DNA of 64,000 nucleotides from Rhodosorus marinus (Eukaryota; Rhodophyta; Stylonematophyceae; Stylonematales; Stylonemataceae): NCBI GenBank assembly GCA_029953675.1, contig JAMWBK010000001.1:2207001-2271000 (forward strand). The letters run 5' to 3'. Below are positions 54,906 to 64,000 of the stretch, piece after piece. Below the pieces are notes generated by a model. It was not told the origin of the DNA. It did no database searches and saw only the letters and a program-made list of their open reading frames with translations. A program made the translations under genes and the position numbers. Each line of letters opens with the position of its first letter. Positions within the stretch are counted from its first letter, which is position 1.

Positions 54906-57900
54906 AAGAACTAGACATACATAATTTATTTTCGTTTCAGATTTTTGTTGCCCCAATGTCCTGTTTAGGACAGGTTATGTTTATCTTGAGGATCATAGAA
55001 GCCTAGATTAAGACTTGGGAGATAATTTTGTTGTTGTTGTAGATTACTCCCAAAAAAGTCGAAGCTCTTTCTTGCAAGAATTACGTTCTATGACTGTGTG
55101 GGTAATTTGGTTAGGACTTATAATAATTTATTGTTTTTATAAGATACTCTACCCCTCCAACACGAGTCTTGTTTTGTTTTATTTTATGCACGGTAAATCC
55201 GATTTTGGCAAAAAAAACGCACGCCGCGTTCGCGAGTCTCTTGTTCATTGCCTAGAAGGGTCGACTACTGCAGGGTAGGGTCCGCGGTTGAGTTCGGGGT
55301 GGTAGGCTCTTTGTTTTACCAGAAAACAAACAGTCGGGGGGTGGGTATCCGACAAGTGGTGGTTGGGGAAGAGAGTCACAGGCGTATGACTACTGCTTGG
55401 CCTGTTGAGTGACTCGTGTCGTCGCGATGAGGCTTGGCGTTTTTCCTCGTTTCGCGCGGTATAGAAGGTATTTTTGTTTTCGTGGCCCGTTCCCTCAGGG
55501 TTCCGCCCAGGTGGTTTCTCCTCTCAGGGTCGGGGGTGTGTCTGGATAAGCGATTGGATCATACTTGTTTAAGGGATTTTGGGAATGCGGAGAAGAGTGG
55601 GCGGACTTTGGTGCGGCCTCCGCAAATTGGAGAACCATCTTTCGACTCTGAGGAGACGGGGGAACACTATTCTATGTGGCCCCTGGGCTAAAAATGTGGC
55701 TCCAAGATCCTTGGGGGTTGCCGAAACAAGTCGCAACGGGCTGACCGCGTCCACAATTGAGCCACAGTAGGAGTGTAGTAGAATTAAAGGCATTTTTGGG
55801 TTTCGGGAGGGACTAATCGGGAACCGGCAAATTGGAGAACGATTCTTGCCGTTCTGTAGAAATCAGGGAACCACAGCTCAGGCTAGCTCCTGGGCAAAAA
55901 ATGCGGCACCAAGATTTGGCGGCACCAAATTTTCGGGGTGTGCAAAGCAAGTCGCAGACGGCGACCATGTCAGGAAAGGAGCCACAGCAGTGCTGTAGTA
56001 GAATCATAGGCATTTTTGTTGCGCGCCCACTATTTCCACTCCGAAATTTTGTCCAGTTCTACTTCGAACTACCCCAAACAGCCAAGCCTGCTAGGGAGGG
56101 TTTGATAGGGTGTAACAAGTACTTGCGGACGCATACTCAAGAGGTAATAATGTGGGAAATACAACTAGTTATCACTACTTTCGATCCTTTCTTGACGTGC
56201 TCAGCTCTTCAAAGCTCTTTTCTCAGCTTGGTCGATCGTTCACGACCTCATTCTGCCCACCAGAGGCTGCTGCGCCATATTTCTGGCCGGGGAGCCCTCC
56301 TGAGATCTGCTCCCTGCTTTCCTTCAAGTGGGAAGATGACACTCTCCAGTTTGCTGGTTCGCAACGCATTCTGGGGTTTGGGAGGGCCTTGCTGCGACCG
56401 GCAAATTGGAAAATGATCTTCCCACTCTCAAGAAACCACAGAACAACATTTAGAGTAACCCCTCGGCTAAAACGCTCTGGCTCCGAGGCCCTATGGGGAC
56501 CAACAGAAAGAGACCAAGGTGAACAAAAGGCCTTGAACGGCTGACCAAGTTAAGAAAGGAGCAAGGGTAGCGCTGACCAGTCGCATTTTCCGCGTATTGA
56601 CCTCTTGTTTGTGTTTCCATAGCTGTTGGCAAATGGGACGTGTATGATCCTGCATAGCAGGCTCGCCTGTTTTGGGGTAGTTCGAAGCAGGGTAAGGGCC
56701 GAATTTCCGCGTGGAAAAGTCAAGGCACAGCAGAAAACGGATTTGTTCACGTTTGCTAAAGCTTTCTCCGGGGTGACCCGCTTAGGAGGAAGGGAGGTGG
56801 GTATGGGACATCGGTATGTTACAAAGAAAATTGATATGGGGGTCTTTCTGGAGGTTCTGAGGGGGGTGTCGCCCGGACGTTGAGAGAACTGTATGGAGCG
56901 TCCCATGACTCTTCTAGCGACATGCAACGTGTGCAGGCCGGAAGTGAGAGGATGTCTAGGATGCAGGTGGAGTCTCATTCGGATGCCGGGGATGGGCATG
57001 TTAGGCCCGTATCCCAAGTGTTACGCAAGGAATGGCTGGGACGCAATTAGGGGCTCAGTCGGACCCCGAATGGAAGGTGATCCCATAATATACTCCATCG
57101 TTTAGACCATTCTCCCTGAAATGCTCTAGATCTCATCATATCCTTTCAAGTCCAGGATGATTATCATCTTGAGGACGCTAATTTACACCCATCCGCCTCT
57201 TCCGTTGCTAAGAACCTGCGCGAAGAGGTTTCAGAAACGTATGTCTAGCAAAGTGTTTTTAGGGATTACAAGCTCGTACCATATATGAGTGCGCCTGACC
57301 CTGTGCACGGTGCCTTCATCTGGAACTCAACACCCCCAAATCTCGCCAATATCTACCATTACACAGGGCCTATACAGCTCCCATGCAAAGAAGCCCCACG
57401 ACATATGAGAATATCGTATTGCCTACCCTCCCGTCAAGTTCAGCATTCTGTCCAAACTGTCCCAAACTGTCCCACAAAAGTATTAAAATGACTAACTCAG
57501 TCGTTTTATTTCCTAATAACTTCTGTCCCAGTCGAAGTGTATAGCTGCCACCTTTCTCTACCCCTTTCTGCAAAAACTACTCCATCTACAGTCATCAAAA
57601 TTTCTTCCAATACTGAAAAATCTTTTTCTTCGGCAAATGTCCACAGGGGGCTGGCGGCCGGCAGGGTGCGAACGTCCAATAATAGCAAATCGCGATCCCA
57701 ATCTGTGCTTTATCTAGACATTTCTAAGACTCCAACCTATCCTAGAGCCTCAAATTATAACCCAGCAAACATTTCGAATTTTATCGTATTAAAGAAAACA
57801 TCGCCCAAATCTCTTCCAGGTCCAAAATTTTAGAATATCTCCATTTCGGCGGATTTTATGTATCTTTGTTTTCAAAACATTTGATAAACAACGGACTGTC

Positions 57901-58182
57901 CTAATCAGGAGTTTAGTAGACCCCATGGCTCCCCCTAAAATTCTCTAAATATGGAAACTCTGGGGGATTCTATACCTTTTTGGGGGAGGGAGGGAGGAGG
58001 GGAAGTTGGTGTCTTGGGTGGTGGTACCTTTTTGTCAGTTCAAGATGAGTCTGGCGAGGGTGGGCAGGGTTTTGTATGGATTGATGAGCTGGCCTGGGAT
58101 AGTGGCGTAGGTGAGTGATGGGAGGCAATGCGTGTGTGTGTATGTATGTGTCTATGTATAGAGATATATAGACTTTTGGAAT
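54906..58182. other. Intergenic, repeat-containing, no gene seen
   Basis: Apart from the degenerate repeats at 55622-56580, I see no supported gene. Frames at 55832-56416 and 56550-57017 are long but lack motifs and fall on repeat copies. 57840-58180 is the 5' flank of the polyprenol reductase gene. Confidence 0.4.
55622..56580. repeat. Degenerate repeat family, three copies
   Basis: Units begin with GCAAATTGGA and continue through a 'CTGGGC/CTCGGC TAAAA...GGCTCC/GGCACCAAG' stretch to '...GCCACAG..GTGTAGTAGAAT..AGGCATTTTTG'. Copies lie at about 55622-55800, 55826-56020 and 56401-56580 (the last is the most diverged). Each is preceded by a GGGAGG-type motif. No coding potential is shared between the copies. 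Confidence 0.7.
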
Positions 58183-59110
58183 ATGGATGTGGTTGATTAT
58201 GTAGGAGTGGTTGCGTTTTTCTATTGGATAGCAGGGTTGATTTTGGTGGGATGCAGCTTGGTATTGGGTAAGGTCAGGGCGATTGTATCGTACGGGAAAC
58301 ATGCGAGAGGATGGGTGGCATCGAAGCAGCCTCCTGCGATCGTACACTCGTTGTTGATCAGAGGCACAGTCCCGAATAAGGTGGCCTGGACCAGCTTTTA
58401 TGCGATTGGGCTCGTGATCAATTCCGTTCTGATCAGGGAGTATTTCTACTTGAAGGACATGAACCTGAGGAGCCTGTCAACTTCTATCATGTTCGAAATT
58501 CATGTGGCGAGGAGATTGATAGAATGTATCTATGTTCATGTGTTCACCCCACGATATTTGCCGCTGTTTCATTACGCCGCAGCAGTTTCTTTTTATTTCT
58601 TCGCCCCGTTGACCCCGTTCCTAGATGCGCTTCTATACCCGGCTGTTCCTTCACCATCCCAAGTGGCTGCAGCTGCGATACTCTTCTCGGCAGCCTCGCT
58701 GATGCAGTGCTTCGTTCACATCCGCCTCGCCGAGTCAAGAGCACTCGGTGGTTCCAAATACGGCGTACCTCGGGGAGGCCTATTCGAACTTGTCGCCTCA
58801 CCTCACTATACCGCCGAGATCGTTATGTACACTGCATTTGTAAGCCACTCCTTCCAAAAAACGATTGCTAAACCCGTCCTCCACTACATCTTTTTTTGTA
58901 AGCTAACATACTCTCTGAACGGTTCATACTTCAATCCAACGCCAGCTGATTGCTTCAAACGGATTAGGTTTCTTCGCGTTTCTCAACTGGCTCTGGGTGT
59001 TCGGAAATCTCGCCCAGTCCGCTCTTGAAACCAACGCTTGGTACAAGCGTACGTTTGTAAAGTCCATGCTCCCGCCGAGAAGAAAGGCACTCATACCTCA
59101 CATTTTGTAA
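58183..59110 (+). CDS. Polyprenol reductase / steroid 5-alpha-reductase 3 type
   Basis: ER membrane enzyme converting polyprenol to dolichol for N-glycosylation (SRD5A3/DFG10 group). Exons 58183-58897 and 58968-59110; 285 aa. Landmarks: first hydrophobic segment 'YVGVVAFFYWIAGLILVGCSL', 'GKVRAIVSYGKHARG' (as in the SRD5A3 'RYGKTK' region), 'HVARRLIECIYVHVFTPRYLPLFHY', 'GVPRGGLFELVASPHYTAEIVMY' (catalytic/cofactor block of the 5-alpha-reductase family), and after the intron 'FFAFLNWLWVFGNLAQSALETNAWYKRTFVKSMLPPRRKALIPHIL', the typical WYK...P..RKA.IP end. Without splicing the frame would run on 47 unrelated codons. SRD5A3 is preferred over DET2/TECR because of the HVARRLIECIYVHVF and IPHIL signatures. 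Confidence 0.92.
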
Positions 59111-59610
59111 ATAAATTAATTCGGAGAGTCCTTCCAATGGAGCATAGCATCACCGAGCAGCAACGATCCAGCGGGGAAGAGAACCCCTCCGGTAGGGCCT
59201 TAGCACTCGTATTGAACGCGAAAGGGGAGGGGGTTCGTAGTTCATTGTTCGATAGGAGCGACAAGGCAGGTGATCTCCAAGGGTCCAAGGGTCATCCAGA
59301 AGCTACGAGAGACGCTCAGAATCGCTCCGGGCGCAGGAAAAGCCTCCTGCCCGCTAGGGATGAAAACTGGATCGCTTGTGAGCAGTGCTCGCTGGAGAGT
59401 TTTCGGGAGGGAACGTTTGTAAGAGCATTCGCTGGAACATTCGAAGGAGTCTCGCTTGAGAACTGATTCATGTCGAGTGACAGCTTCGCAGTGAGCAACC
59501 TTCCGTGACAAGCTGCTAAGCGCTCTTCGGCAACAGCGACAGCCTCCCTCTCCTCCAGTGCAGAGCTCAACAGGTTCGATTAGGGCTCCGGGTTTGACTT
59601 GGAAACGACA
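59111..59610. other. Convergent intergenic region
   Basis: No gene supported. Contains a short stretch (59400-59450) resembling the CATTCGCTGGAA minisatellite units seen at 46966-47668. Confidence 0.4.
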
Positions 59611-60195
59611 TTAGCTGTGTGTGGTGCCTCGACGACTCTCGACTTCATCATTTGGGTCTTCCCGTGCCAAGCTGACGTCGTCTCTCAAGTGGTCGCATAC
59701 CCTCAGTTTCGCCTGGCACTCGAGGACAGCAGCTTTCCGGTGGATTCTGACGGTATCAGATTCGGCAGGAATGGAGTCGAGCGACTCCAGGCACTGGCGC
59801 AGTCCCTCTTCACAAGATTTTAGCTTCTTCTCGAGAGTATCAAGGACGTCTGCGGTTTCCTCTTTGTCCAAGAATCCTCGCGAGATCTCGTGAAGTGTAG
59901 CGGATAGCTCCTCACGAGTTACGTCCAGCTCCCCCACTCGCTTCTCAACCTTTCGAATCTTAGCCATGGCGTCAGTCTCCTTGCGGCTCTCAGCGGTAGA
60001 TCCCAGCAGCATCACCTTGGAACCTAATTTGACTACAATCTCGTCGTCCGTCAAACTTTTCCCCCTCATTATCAGCTTCTGCGCAGCCGCAGGAACTCCC
60101 GTCCGATCCTCAAGTTGCTTCCGCAGCTCAGCAACGCTGAGCTCATCACTGAACGCGAGCCTGTTCGCTCCGTGAACTACAACGATTTCACCCAT
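59611..60195 (-). CDS. BAG domain co-chaperone with ubiquitin-like domain (BAG1 type)
   Basis: Hsp70 nucleotide-exchange cofactor. Unspliced 194-aa frame, ATG at 60195. Residues about 1-68 form a ubiquitin-like domain (IVVVHGANRLAFSDELSVAELRKQLEDRTGVPAAAQKLIMRGKSLTDDE, KVMLLG) with the usual 'Q-K-L-i-x-x-G-K-x-L-x-d' core. Residues about 80-165 are helical and match the BAG domain ('KVEKRVGELDVTREELSATLHEISRGFLDKEET', 'VLDTLEKKLKSCEEGLRQCLESLDSI', 'RKAAVLECQAKLRVCDHL'). Size and domain order equal plant BAG1-4 and human BAG1 core. The C-terminal tail is short and acidic. Probably cytosolic. Confidence 0.9.
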   Translation of the reverse strand: MGEIVVVHGANRLAFSDELSVAELRKQLEDRTGVPAAAQKLIMRGKSLTDDEIVVKLGSKVMLLGSTAESRKETDAMAKIRKVEKRVGELDVTREELSATLHEISRGFLDKEETADVLDTLEKKLKSCEEGLRQCLESLDSIPAESDTVRIHRKAAVLECQAKLRVCDHLRDDVSLAREDPNDEVESRRGTTHS

Positions 60196-61683
60196 TAATT
60201 AACAGCTCATGAAAGAATGTCCTACAAAACAATAAGAAAAAGAAAGAAAGACACCACACCAAACCCTAGAAACTCCCAATCCTCCCCTCCCACTCTGCGC
60301 GCCCCAACACCCCGAACCCTTCTAACAACCCCTGGCGAGGGGAAGGAATACCTACCAGTGGACCTGACTCATACAAGGGTCCCATTTTGCGTCTCAGTAT
60401 CTGTCTGCAGCTTCACTCTGTCTGGAGTGGTGCTTGCAAAGATACGATGCGTAGGCATAAGGAATCAGTGTATACGGAGGCTCTAACCAACGCTTAGGCT
60501 TTTGCAATCTGCCCCTTGCTCACCAGGCTTGTCCCAGCCGTTATGGGACATCTCTTCGGATTCCGATACTGGGGGTGTTTTTCGTTTGCTTGAGCGTTAC
60601 AGTGACCGCCCTGATGCTCTTTCTGAAGCGTATGCTTCCTTTTGAGAGTGAATCTCTGGGGCTGTAACGCTGCCTTAGTTTTGGAGGCGCCCTTCCTAGC
60701 TTGCCACAGTGGGGACCTTGGCCTGCGCATAAAACCGATCTGTCTGTCGACCGCCCAGGATGTGGTATAGGATCAGGCTTAGCAGATAGCACGCCAATGA
60801 TGAGGGGAAAGAGTTGTACAAACAGGCAGCGGTAGTTAGAATCAATCAGATCGACAAGCAGTATGACCGGTTGGCGGTCGTGAGGACTGTAGAATGAAGT
60901 CCAGCGTGTAAGCTCTGCACATGCGATGCTGGGTTTCGCGGATCGAGGAATAGTTGATGCGGAAGTCAAGTTACATAACCGCGAGATTGTCACTTGGGAG
61001 TTAAAAAGCCATATACAAGTTTCCAGATAACCTTCTTGCGGCCTGCGTCGTCAGGTTTTCCCGCAACGTTTCAAACATTGTCGGTCGCACGATCAAGCTG
61101 TGCCATAATCCTCACGATGCTCTGAGAATGTATTCACTGAGTACAGGCGGGCGCCTATAGCACACTTGCGGAAACACCCTCAGTGTGTAGACAGCGCACG
61201 GAGCGTTCACATCGCTTCTCCTTGGACAAGACTCGGAGTAGCACCAGGATATCGTATTAGACGTTATCAACTATGGAGACTGTATTTGTCTGAAGAACCC
61301 TCGGATTGGCTCCACTTGCCAAATGAACCTGCGTGGACGCAGTGAGCTGATTTTCCGGTGCAGACATTCCACAGGAGGGCTCTGGGGGATGGACTAAGTG
61401 ACTGGCTAGTCCGATTGCGAGTGGGCTGGTTGTCGCTGACTGCCGTTCTGTTTGAACGTTGTCGGGCACGCGTTCGTGCTGCACAACAAGTTCTGCTTGA
61501 CAAGATCTGTCCGAGATCGAGTGGGTTGATCTTGTGGTTCCTGAAGGTGGACAAGCTGATGTTCGGATGTTTCATCTTCATGAGGTTGGCTAGATATTAT
61601 CAGAGATCCAGTTCTTTTCCGATGAAGAGAAGCGAATTCTCTCCGCTGAAGTCGTCTTCGTCGAGGATGGTCGCGGGCGCCTT
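60196..61683. other. Intergenic, no gene supported
   Basis: A minus-strand frame at 60494-60730 has a basic, Gln/Lys-rich sequence (ALQPQRFTLKRKHTLQKEHQ) and a longer frame overlaps it at 60541-60993, but no family or splice model emerged. Other frames at 61257-61687 are featureless. Confidence 0.4.
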
Positions 61684-62348
61684 TTAAGCGACGTTCACGA
61701 AGATGGAACCGTCCTCAACCTTCGTTGGATAGACTTTCAGGGGGTTCTCTTCCTTCATCTTGCCAACGAATGGGAGCTTCGGCATGCCAGGGCACCATTC
61801 GCCAACGACATCGCCGGTCTTCATGTTGAAGGCCTAATGAACAGAATTAGGATATCGGGCTTTGAGCTTTCGAAACGGTGCAGGTGAAAATGAAACGCGC
61901 TCATAGTCTAAGGTGTTCGCTTACCGTCTTGTGAGCGCTACAGACGATCGATCCTGTGCTTGTATAGTCTGCTTTCAGGATTTTTCCCTAAATGGGTTTT
62001 GCACAAAAAAAGAACAGGAACAGGGGGAACAAAACAAGAAGGCGATACATGATTAGTCGTCCCGCACAATCATTGCTACAGTTCTTGTGTAATTTCCAGC
62101 ACCTCCAGGGGCAAATTCAGATGTGGACAGCTGTTAGACATTGCGAAGACATCCCCTGCGAACTCCTTAATGAGAACCTTTCCAGAATCGATCTTGACCA
62201 CCTTCTTCCCTCCTTCTGCGTTGAGCTCCTCCACAGTCCCAACAGGAGTCCACTCCTCAGCCATGGCTCGTACAGCCGATCGACCGCACACCGCCCGATC
62301 CACACCACGAACCTTCCCATACATAAACCCGCCGCTCACGAAACCCAT
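61684..62348 (-). CDS. Rieske [2Fe-2S] ferredoxin-like protein
   Basis: Exons 62348-62103, 61987-61925 and 61833-61684; 152 aa. The first ~35 residues are basic with hydroxylated and hydrophobic residues (MGFVSGGFMYGKVRGVDRAVCGRS), compatible with an organelle transit peptide. The Rieske domain follows: 'EWTPVGTVEELNAEGGKKVV', 'FAMSNSCPHLNLPLEGKIL' (first Cys-x-His), 'GSIVCSAHKTAFNMKTGDVVG' (second C-x-x-H), 'CPGMPKLPF', 'LKVYPTKVEDGSIFVNV'. Both cluster-binding pairs are present. The short free-standing form resembles soluble Rieske ferredoxins of algae and plants; redox partner unknown. The donor after exon 1 (GAG/GTGCTG) is weak, but it is phase-correct and joins the halves of the motif exactly. 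Confidence 0.9.
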
Positions 62349-62845
62349 TTTCAGCAAGAGGATTTAAAAAAAACACACACGCACACGCACTCTCTCTATC
62401 TATCTAAAAACTCTTCTAACGTTCTTCCAATAACCCTCAAAACAAACAAAAGCAAATCCAAACATTCCCCCCCCCCCCCTTCCGCCTGCCACCCGCTCCC
62501 ACCACACCCACCCAAAAGGGCTCATTTGGATCCCTTTCACCCTTCTCAATCCCCAAAATCATATTGTATGTACTCAAAATCTCAGCATTTCCCCACACCA
62601 GCTAAAAAAAAATCCACATCTAGAAAACATCCCAAAAAACCAAGTTCTCAATATCTCAATTAAAAACAATCTAAATATCAGTCAATATGGAAGATTTATT
62701 AATGAAATTCTTTCTGAGTATGCTTTATATTGATTGAAATGTGATTGGAGGTTACGTTAGTCTGGGGTTAACAGGAGGGAGGAAGAAGATGTTGTGGACG
62801 GGGGGCAATGCGGATTGATCCTGGGTTCATGTTATGCAGAAGTAG

Positions 62846-63393
62846 ATGGCTTTCACGTTTGATCCGCGCTTTTATGTATTTGGAAGATCTGATCTGGGCG
62901 GTGAAGGGTTTTTTTGTTTGTTGTTTTTGCCAGTGGGGGAGGGATGGAGAGAAATCGTATGGATTTTTTTTGGTTTGGTCCTGGATAGGCGCTTGTCCTT
63001 GTTCAGCGCGAGTAAAGGAACGGTATTTCGTTGGCGGGGTGTTCAGTACAACTGTGGTAGCGATGAAACGGAAAGCGAATGTCGTACACGTGGAGTGGAA
63101 ATCAGTGTCTTGGAAGAATTTGATAGGTGGGTAGCACCAACCGTAGAGGGTGATCGGCATGACCCGCTTAATTCATAGCGCAGCTTCCCAAAGGAAACAA
63201 CTTAGTTGTGGTAGGATTTTCGATTTCTCTCAACGTGCGAAGTAGAACACTGGCCGTCCTACTAAAGCGAAGACCAACCGCTGCGGTGTTCGACATGTAC
63301 CCTGGAGAAGTGGGCTCCTGTCCGCGCAATTTCGTTGTATTATTGAAAATGTTAGTCGGATTTTTTACTTTTCTGATGAGGATTGGATTGTGA
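62846..63393 (+). CDS. Hypothetical gene candidate, structure uncertain
   Basis: Possible exons on the plus strand: one starting at the ATG near 62846 (MAFTFDPRFYVFGRSDLGG), one after a pyrimidine-rich TTGTTCAG acceptor near 63007 ('GTVFRWRGVQYNCGSDETE', 'EISVLEEFDRWVAPTVEG'), and one around 63190-63393 ('NNLVVVGFSISLNVRSRTLAVLLKRRP'). I could not join them in consistent phase and recognise no family. It may be more than one gene or none. Confidence 0.25.
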
Positions 63394-64000
63394 TGATTAT
63401 GAAATGGTTTTATTTATTAATAATCTTGATAAACGGGAGGTCTTAATTGGTATGAATTTTATAAACGTATTCTTGATTGGATACTAGTATTTTGTTTCCA
63501 AATTATTTTTGGATGATACTTTTGTTTTCCTGAGTATTTTATTTAGTTTTTCAGGAGGCGAGCCGTATGTTTGTGCTTTGTTGTTTAGCCGACGCGATGG
63601 GGGCCGGGGCTTGTGAGGTTGGATTTGGACTTGCTTTGGTTCGATACTCGGGATAAAAACGCCTCCGAATTCGACAGAACCTTTGGTAAAATGCCAAACA
63701 GCTTCTCGGTCAGAACCGTACATGGCATGTTGGCCTCCCAGTCAGTTCTTTTGAGACGGCGGTTGTCCTAATGATGTCTCCGTTTTTGCAAGAGTCGTGA
63801 CCTGCACAGAAAGAGCCTTAGCGAGTCAACCGAAAACTGTGGTTCTGGATTTTGCTTTGGGTAATTTATAGAGCGTAGACGCAAGCATCCCTTTCCGCTG
63901 AGGTTAAGTACAAACGCCTCCGGGGCCGGCGGATGGAGACGAAACCGTGACAGTACGATTCAATTACATCTGGATGGTAAAAGTTTGAAGACGCAAAGCG
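63394..64000. other. Right edge, no gene seen
   Basis: AT-rich up to 63540, then sequence without supported exons. A minus frame at 63484-63723 lacks motifs. Confidence 0.3.

Noticed and set aside
58045-58110. Short ATG frame upstream of the polyprenol reductase as an extra first exon
   Set aside because: It ends in a stop after about 21 codons and no donor keeps it in phase with the ATG at 58183.

Overview
This window is nuclear DNA from a eukaryote. Almost every recognisable gene is split by short GT-AG introns (about 50-165 nt; one candidate GC-AG). The proteins are eukaryote-specific: lariat debranching enzyme, an m-AAA protease, IMP2-type peptidase, C-24(28) sterol reductase, polyprenol reductase, LARP4, a BAG protein and a possible Dsn1. 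Small intron-rich genes and a Rieske ferredoxin-like protein suggest a unicellular alga or other protist. A red alga is possible, but the sequence alone does not settle the lineage. Gene models below were built by hand from reading-frame continuity, splice phase and family motifs. In every multi-exon model given with exon coordinates the exon lengths sum to a whole number of codons.

Left part (1-7.7 kb): the 3' end of a long-chain acyl-CoA synthetase gene, then a nest of broken retrotransposons. It holds a frameshifted chromovirus-like Ty3/gypsy pol on the minus strand, a second Ty3 RT fragment, and Ty1/copia pieces on both strands. A palindrome of about 650 bp consists of two tail-to-tail copies of the Ty3 3' end meeting at the start of an LTR.

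Gene-rich part (10.2-45.9 kb): LARP4-like protein; a NIFK/Nop15-type nucleolar RNA-binding protein; a very unusual leucine-rich-repeat / degenerate receiver / PP2A B''-like EF-hand fusion; a PTC7-type PP2C phosphatase; DBR1; a likely Dsn1 kinetochore subunit; an IMP2-type inner-membrane peptidase; an m-AAA FtsH protease; a non-specific-nuclease-fold protein that has lost its catalytic histidine; an ER short-chain dehydrogenase with a C-terminal dilysine signal; a ZFAND1/Cuz1-type AN1 protein; an ERG4-type sterol reductase; and a small TMEM14 protein.

Repeat-rich part (46-58 kb): a duplicated 12-bp minisatellite, an unassigned probably mitochondrial gene, Ty3 gag scraps, a second and larger TMEM14/FAX-like gene, hairpins and several degenerate repeat families.

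Right end (58-64 kb): polyprenol reductase (SRD5A3 type), a ubiquitin-like/BAG chaperone cofactor, and a Rieske [2Fe-2S] protein. Three themes recur: lipid and isoprenoid metabolism (LACS, SDR, ERG4, SRD5A3, FAX-like), mitochondrial proteostasis (m-AAA, IMP2), and RNA metabolism (LARP4, NIFK, DBR1). I see no evidence that these neighbours form a coordinated cluster. The best candidate for something undescribed is the LRR-pseudoreceiver-B'' fusion at 15205-18026.
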